A DNA stretch of 8,905 nucleotides, from assembly GCA_020200995.1 (NCBI GenBank), contig JAIVHQ010000288.1, positions 1-8,905 on the forward strand, written 5' to 3'. Of the stretch, positions 5,566 through 8,905 are shown piece after piece (the first letter of the stretch is position 1; each line of letters starts with the position of its first letter). The notes under the pieces are model-generated. The model was not told where the DNA came from. It saw only the letters and a program-made list of their open reading frames with translations, and ran no database searches. Source of the DNA: Flavobacteriales bacterium (GTDB taxonomy: Bacteria > Bacteroidota > Bacteroidia > Flavobacteriales_D > Cryomorphaceae). The position numbers were made by a program, and so were the translations under genes.

Positions 5566-6240
5566 CGACCCTCTCGGGATTCACCGCTCCTGCCGTCGCG
5601 GTGTTCCCCGAGGGGGGAGCGTCATCGATCAAAACCTACGCGACCCGAAAGAGGTCGCTGGTTTTTTCGTACCCGTTTTTTTCTCTCAAGGGCGGAGTCG
5701 GTCCCGTCGCGGCCCTCACGGGATTCACCGCTCCTACCGTCGCGGTGATCCCGGAGGGGGGGCGTCATCGATCAAAACCGACGCGACCCGAAAGGGGTCG
5801 CTGGTTTTTTCATGCCCGTTTTTTCTCTCAAGGGCGGAGTCGGTCCCGTCGCGGCCCTCGCGGGATTCACCGCTCCTACCGTCGCGGTGATCCCGGAGGG
5901 GGGGCGTCATCGGTCAAAACCAACGCGACCCGAAAGGGGTCGCTGGTTTTTTCGTACCCTTTTTTTTTCTCTCAAGGGCGGAGTCGGTCCCGTCGCGGCC
6001 CTCGCGGGATTCACCGCTCCTGCCGTCGCGGTGATCCCGGAGGGGGGCGTCATCGATCAAAACCGACGCGACCCGAAAGGGGTCGCTGGTTTTTTCATGC
6101 CCTTTTTTTCTCTCAAGGGCGGAGTCGGTCCCGTCGCGGCCCTCGCGGGATTCACCGCTCCTGTCGTCGCGGTGATCCCGGAGGGGGGAGCGTCATCGAG
6201 CAAAACCAACACGACCCGAAAAGGGTCGCTGGTTTTTTCA
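5566..6240. repeat. Tandem array block 2 (partial unit, four full units, terminal hairpin)
   Basis: The block resumes mid-unit at ACGACCCTCTCGGGATTC. The terminator-like hairpins then start at 5640, 5783, 5925, 6068 and 6211, a spacing of 142-143 bp. Sequence identity between units is very high; differences are mostly single bases and the length of T- and G-runs. Marker positions alternate: the units at 5783 and 6068 have GATC before and CATGCCC after the hairpin, while 5925 has GGTC and CGTACCC. This suggests amplification in pairs of about 285 bp. In the unit at 5640 one stem base is changed (GAGGTCGC). The last hairpin at 6211 has ACGACCC. The unit length is not a multiple of three, which argues against a protein repeat. 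Confidence 0.92.
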
Positions 6241-6296
6241 TGCCCAAAAAATGCCTGAAAGCTGAGGCTTTCGCATTTTTTGGGCATGAAAAAACC
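6231..6296. repeat. 66-bp near-perfect palindrome between array and tRNA terminator
   Basis: Bases 6231-6254 are perfectly complementary to 6273-6296 (24 bp). After a two-base bulge, GAAAGC (6257-6262) pairs with GCTTTC (6267-6272) around the loop TGAG. The arms contain the T-run of the last array hairpin on one side and the T-run of the tRNA-Ser terminator on the other, so it is the meeting point of two convergent terminators. Confidence 0.9.
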
Positions 6297-6321
6297 CACA
6301 ACGCTGCACGTCGTGGGTTTT
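6289..6321 (-). terminator. Rho-independent terminator of tRNA-Ser
   Basis: AAAACCCAC (6291-6299) pairs with GTGGGTTTT (6313-6321). After one mismatch, ACG pairs with CGT around a five-base loop. On the minus strand the hairpin starts nine bases after the tRNA and ends in six T. Its outer sequence (ATCGATCAAAACC before, GGTTTTTTCATGCCC after) is identical to that around array hairpins such as 6068 (CATGCCC type). Confidence 0.85.
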
Positions 6322-6328
6322 GATCGAT

Positions 6329-6414
<86 letters not shown>

Positions 6415-6418
6415 GGCG

Positions 6419-6447
6419 CAAAAGTACACCTTTTGTCCAATCCGCAA
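6419..6447 (-). promoter_or_regulatory. Promoter of tRNA-Ser
   Basis: On the minus strand the -7 box TACTTTTG is at 6426-6419, only four bases before the mature tRNA 5' end. A TTG within a T-run lies at 6447-6445, giving a spacer of 18 bases, close to the 19-21 of the Bacteroidota consensus. Transcription would begin at or a few bases inside the annotated 5' end, so the start point may lie slightly differently. Confidence 0.6.
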
Positions 6448-6503
6448 AAAACAAGGAGTGTTTTTTATGAGATTTCCCGTTCGGGTGATCTGAGATGAAG
6501 TTG

Positions 6504-6511
6504 TACCTTTA
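6504..6511 (+). promoter_or_regulatory. Possible -7 box of the GWxTD gene
   Basis: TACCTTTA is one base from TAnnTTTG and lies 26 bases before the ATG at 6538. No proper TTG lies at the right distance, only TTC at about 21 bases. It is placed back-to-back with the tRNA promoter. Confidence 0.35.
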
Positions 6512-6537
6512 CATATCCCCAAAGTTAAGTGTAGCTT

Positions 6538-8004
6538 ATGAATCGCTTTTTACTCTTTGTATGCTCAATCCTGCTGTGGCAAGCCGCGCAAGCTAACCCT
6601 TCAGTTGTATTTCACCACAAGGTCTTCTATGTTCCCGGCGAGGGCACCCTTGTTGAAACCTACCTCGACTTTCACGGAAAGTCAGTGACGATGAGCCTAA
6701 ATGAGGACGGGTACCTGCAAGGCCTGCTTGAAATTGTAATGATTTTTAAGGACGGTGAAAACATCGTCTCTTATGATAAAAAGATGCTGCAAACGCCTGA
6801 AATGCTTCCCGAATCGATCGTGGACTTTATCGATGTGCAGCGGTTTATGGTGCCCCCCGGAGATTACACCTTCGAACTTGAAATCACCGACCTCAATGAT
6901 ACCGAAGGTGAAACGGTGATGCACACGCAAAACCTGACCGTGCCCAAAGCCGGCAAAAATCTTTTCTTTTCCGACATTGAAATGGTATCGGCCTACAAAA
7001 AAACCACAGAACCCAACGTTTATTCCAAATCGGGTTACGACCTGCTGCCGATGGTGAGCGACGACTATGCAGGAGCAGCGGTCAATGAGCTTATGCTCTA
7101 CGGCGAGCTGTACAATTCCGACCAAATGGGAGCGGATGAGATGTTTTTGATGGTGACCTATGTGGCCGATGCCGAAAGCGGTGAGCCGCTGCCTGAGACG
7201 CAAAAATTTGAAAGGAAAAAAGTGGGGACAGTCGTCCCTGTCCTTTCTAAAATTGACATTTCAGAGGTGGAGACGGGCGATTATAAACTCGTTTTAGAGG
7301 CCCGCGACCGCGACAATGAAGTGTTGGCCAGCAGGGCACATGCTTTCTCCCGCAATAAGTCCCTTGCCAAAGTGGATTACGAGAACATGGATCAGGAAAA
7401 GGTGATGACGAGTTGGGTGGGTGTCTACGACGACAAAGCCGAGCTTTATGATCACCTTCAGTCATTGCGCCCCATAGCCGATGGCGAGGAGCGGTTTAAT
7501 CTGGAAAATACTTTTGCCGACTTTTACGAAACTGAGCTGCCCATCCTGCAGCGCTATTTTCTCGCCTTTTGGGAAAAGCGCAACAGCGGTGATAGCGAAG
7601 CCGCCTGGCTGGAATACAAACAACACGTAGATATCGCACAGCGGAACTACGGCACGCGCAACAGGCGCGGCTATGAAACCGACCGCGGACGGGTATACCT
7701 GCAGTACGGCCCTCCCGTCGACATCACGGACCGGGCCAACGAACCCTCCTCCTACCCTTACGAAATATGGCGTTACTATAAAGCCGATCGCTGGAACAAT
7801 GTACGCTTCGTATTTTACGACCCCGACCTCACCGGGCGCGATTATACCCTGCTGCATTGTGAACGCATCCCTGGTGAACTCAACAATCCGCAGTGGCGCC
7901 TACTGCTCGAACAACGAAATACGCCCATGAACAATGTGGACCGCCGCCAGGGGAATGAACACTTCGGAGGGCGTATAGACGACTTTTTCGATAATCCACG
8001 CTAA
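6538..8004 (+). CDS. Secreted GWxTD domain-containing protein
   Basis: The 488-residue protein begins with a signal peptide (MNRFLLFVCSILLWQAAQAN, cleavage around residue 19-20). Residues about 20-275 are rich in beta strands and resemble the immunoglobulin-like N-terminal part of these proteins. The C-terminal domain (about 325-460) is the GWxTD domain: FWEKR (344-348), then GYETDRGRVYLQYGPP (378-393) and YPYEIWRYY (406-414). The name-giving tryptophan is tyrosine here (GYETD), while TDRGRVY and YGPP are kept. The family is common in Bacteroidota and its biochemical role is not established. ATG at 6538 is preferred because it directly precedes the signal peptide. The glycosyltransferase gene starts 29 bases after the stop, so the two probably form an operon. 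Confidence 0.92.
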   Translation: MNRFLLFVCSILLWQAAQANPSVVFHHKVFYVPGEGTLVETYLDFHGKSVTMSLNEDGYLQGLLEIVMIFKDGENIVSYDKKMLQTPEMLPESIVDFIDVQRFMVPPGDYTFELEITDLNDTEGETVMHTQNLTVPKAGKNLFFSDIEMVSAYKKTTEPNVYSKSGYDLLPMVSDDYAGAAVNELMLYGELYNSDQMGADEMFLMVTYVADAESGEPLPETQKFERKKVGTVVPVLSKIDISEVETGDYKLVLEARDRDNEVLASRAHAFSRNKSLAKVDYENMDQEKVMTSWVGVYDDKAELYDHLQSLRPIADGEERFNLENTFADFYETELPILQRYFLAFWEKRNSGDSEAAWLEYKQHVDIAQRNYGTRNRRGYETDRGRVYLQYGPPVDITDRANEPSSYPYEIWRYYKADRWNNVRFVFYDPDLTGRDYTLLHCERIPGELNNPQWRLLLEQRNTPMNNVDRRQGNEHFGGRIDDFFDNPR

Positions 8005-8033
8005 CTTCGGCGGCCATTGCTGAACTCCCGCCT

Positions 8034-8905
8034 TTGAAAACTGCCATCGTTATCCTCAATTACAACGGGGAACGACATCTGAAAACTTTTCTCCCCTCGG
8101 TGATCGAGCACTGCCCGCCCGACGCGCGCGTTTACCTTGCCGACAATGCATCCACCGACGGGTCCGTGGCTTTTGCCGAAAAGGCCTAGCCCAAACTCGA
8201 TCTGATAAAACTCACCAAAAATCACGGCTTTGCAGGCGGATACAACGAAGCACTCAAACAGATAGATGAGGAGTATTTCGCTTTGGTCAACAGCGATCTG
8301 GAGGTGACAGAAGGGTGGCTCAAACCACTCACCGAGGTCCTCGATGCCAATGAGACGATAGCTTCAGTGCAGCCCAAAATCCGCTCGTACCGAGAACGTG
8401 GATATTTCGAGTATGCAGGAGCAAGCGGCGGATTTATCGACACCCATGGCTACGCATTCTGTCGCGGCCGCATTTTTGGGAAATGCGAGCGCGACATCGG
8501 TCAGCACGACGACCCGCGCGAAGTGTTTTGGACCACAGGTGCCTGCATGGTGATTCGCGCTTCGGCATTTCGCGAAGCCGGGGGTTTCGACGCCGATCTC
8601 TTTGCCCATATGGAGGAAATCGACCTGTGCTGGCGGCTCAAAAACGCCGGCCACCGGATGTATTGTCAGCCGGCTTCGACCGTATATCATCTGGGCGGTG
8701 GCACTTTGAGCGCGCACAGTCCGCACAAAACGTATTTAAATTATCGAAATAACCTCACGGTACTGATCAAAAACGACTTTCGCAAAAAATTCAGGCGCAA
8801 ACTCTTAAAACGATTGGTATTGGATGGGATATCGGCGATGCAGCTGCTTTTTTCGAAAGGCCCTGCACACTTCACAGCTGTACTCAGGGCCCATTTTTAC
8901 CTCTA
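8034..8905 (+). pseudogene. Family 2 glycosyltransferase, with in-frame amber stop and open at window end
   Basis: The reading frame codes for a GT-A fold transferase that would move a sugar from a nucleotide sugar to a cell-surface glycan. It starts KTAIVILNYNG (2-12) and continues with LADNASTDGS (35-44), NHGFAGGYN (63-71), NSDLEV (86-91, the DXD-like metal site), TGACMVIR (168-175), MEEIDLCWR (193-201) and YHLGGGT (218-224), all typical of rhamnosyltransferase-like GT2 proteins. Codon 52 (8187-8189) is TAG, the only stop in 290 codons; the frame is otherwise intact up to the window edge. TAG is one change from CAG or from a tyrosine codon; homologues often have a residue like Y before the P. 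No ATG allows a useful restart before residue 172. The start is a TTG at 8034, as no ATG or GTG lies near. It may be a recent pseudogene, a sequencing error, or less likely an amber readthrough. Confidence 0.8.

Noticed and set aside
5062..6240. CRISPR array
   Set aside because: Units are about 142 bp and almost identical throughout, with no short repeats separated by unique spacers and no cas genes nearby.
5062..6300. Retron or diversity-generating element based on the inverted repeats
   Set aside because: No reverse transcriptase gene or template/variable repeat pair is present in the window.
5532..6323. Open frame of about 263 codons on the plus strand through the tandem array, with a protein-like repeat (GFTAPTVAVIPEGG)
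   Set aside because: It is open only because the repeat unit lacks stop codons in several frames. The 142-143 bp period shifts the frame from unit to unit, there is no promoter or start context, and the hairpins explain the sequence better.

Overview
The window looks like a chromosomal segment of a Bacteroidota bacterium, most likely a Flavobacteriales-type marine or environmental lineage. The evidence is the gene families present (GWxTD-domain protein, DUF2490 protein, linoleoyl-CoA-type desaturase), starts without Shine-Dalgarno sequences, and promoter boxes of the Bacteroidota form TAnnTTTG (2771-2778 minus, 3948-3955 plus, 6419-6426 minus). No species can be named from the sequence alone.

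Layout. Positions 1-2482 hold a minus-strand pair: a membrane fatty-acid desaturase followed, after a single base, by an RGG-rich DEAD-box (here DEFD) RNA helicase, closed by a strong terminator at 1-33. A 534-bp intergenic region carries the likely promoter of this pair, implying a 5' leader of about 280 nt. On the plus strand follow a DUF2490 outer-membrane-type protein (3017-3745) and an apparently leaderless TPR protein (from 3962). The TPR frame is cut in its fifth repeat at about 4463 by repetitive DNA.

From about 4463 to 6329 there is no credible gene. The first part (4463-5060, resumed at 5350-5565) is a cluster of REP-like hairpins with TCCGCAG / CTGCGGA arms. The second part (5062-5349 and 5566-6240) is a tandem array of a roughly 142-bp unit, each unit having two hairpins, one of them terminator-like. 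The array ends in a near-perfect 66-bp palindrome that joins it to the terminator of a minus-strand tRNA-Ser(UGA). The flanks of the tRNA terminator and of the array terminators share sequence, so the array may have grown from a terminator region. I see no transposase, integrase or reverse transcriptase.

From 6415 on, a divergent promoter region separates the tRNA from a secreted GWxTD-domain protein (6538-8004). This is followed after 29 bp by a family 2 glycosyltransferase that runs off the window and has one in-frame amber codon at 8187-8189.

The most unusual material is the repeat region. The most biologically suggestive gene arrangement is the desaturase-helicase pair with a long leader, which resembles a cold-response operon, though that is inference.
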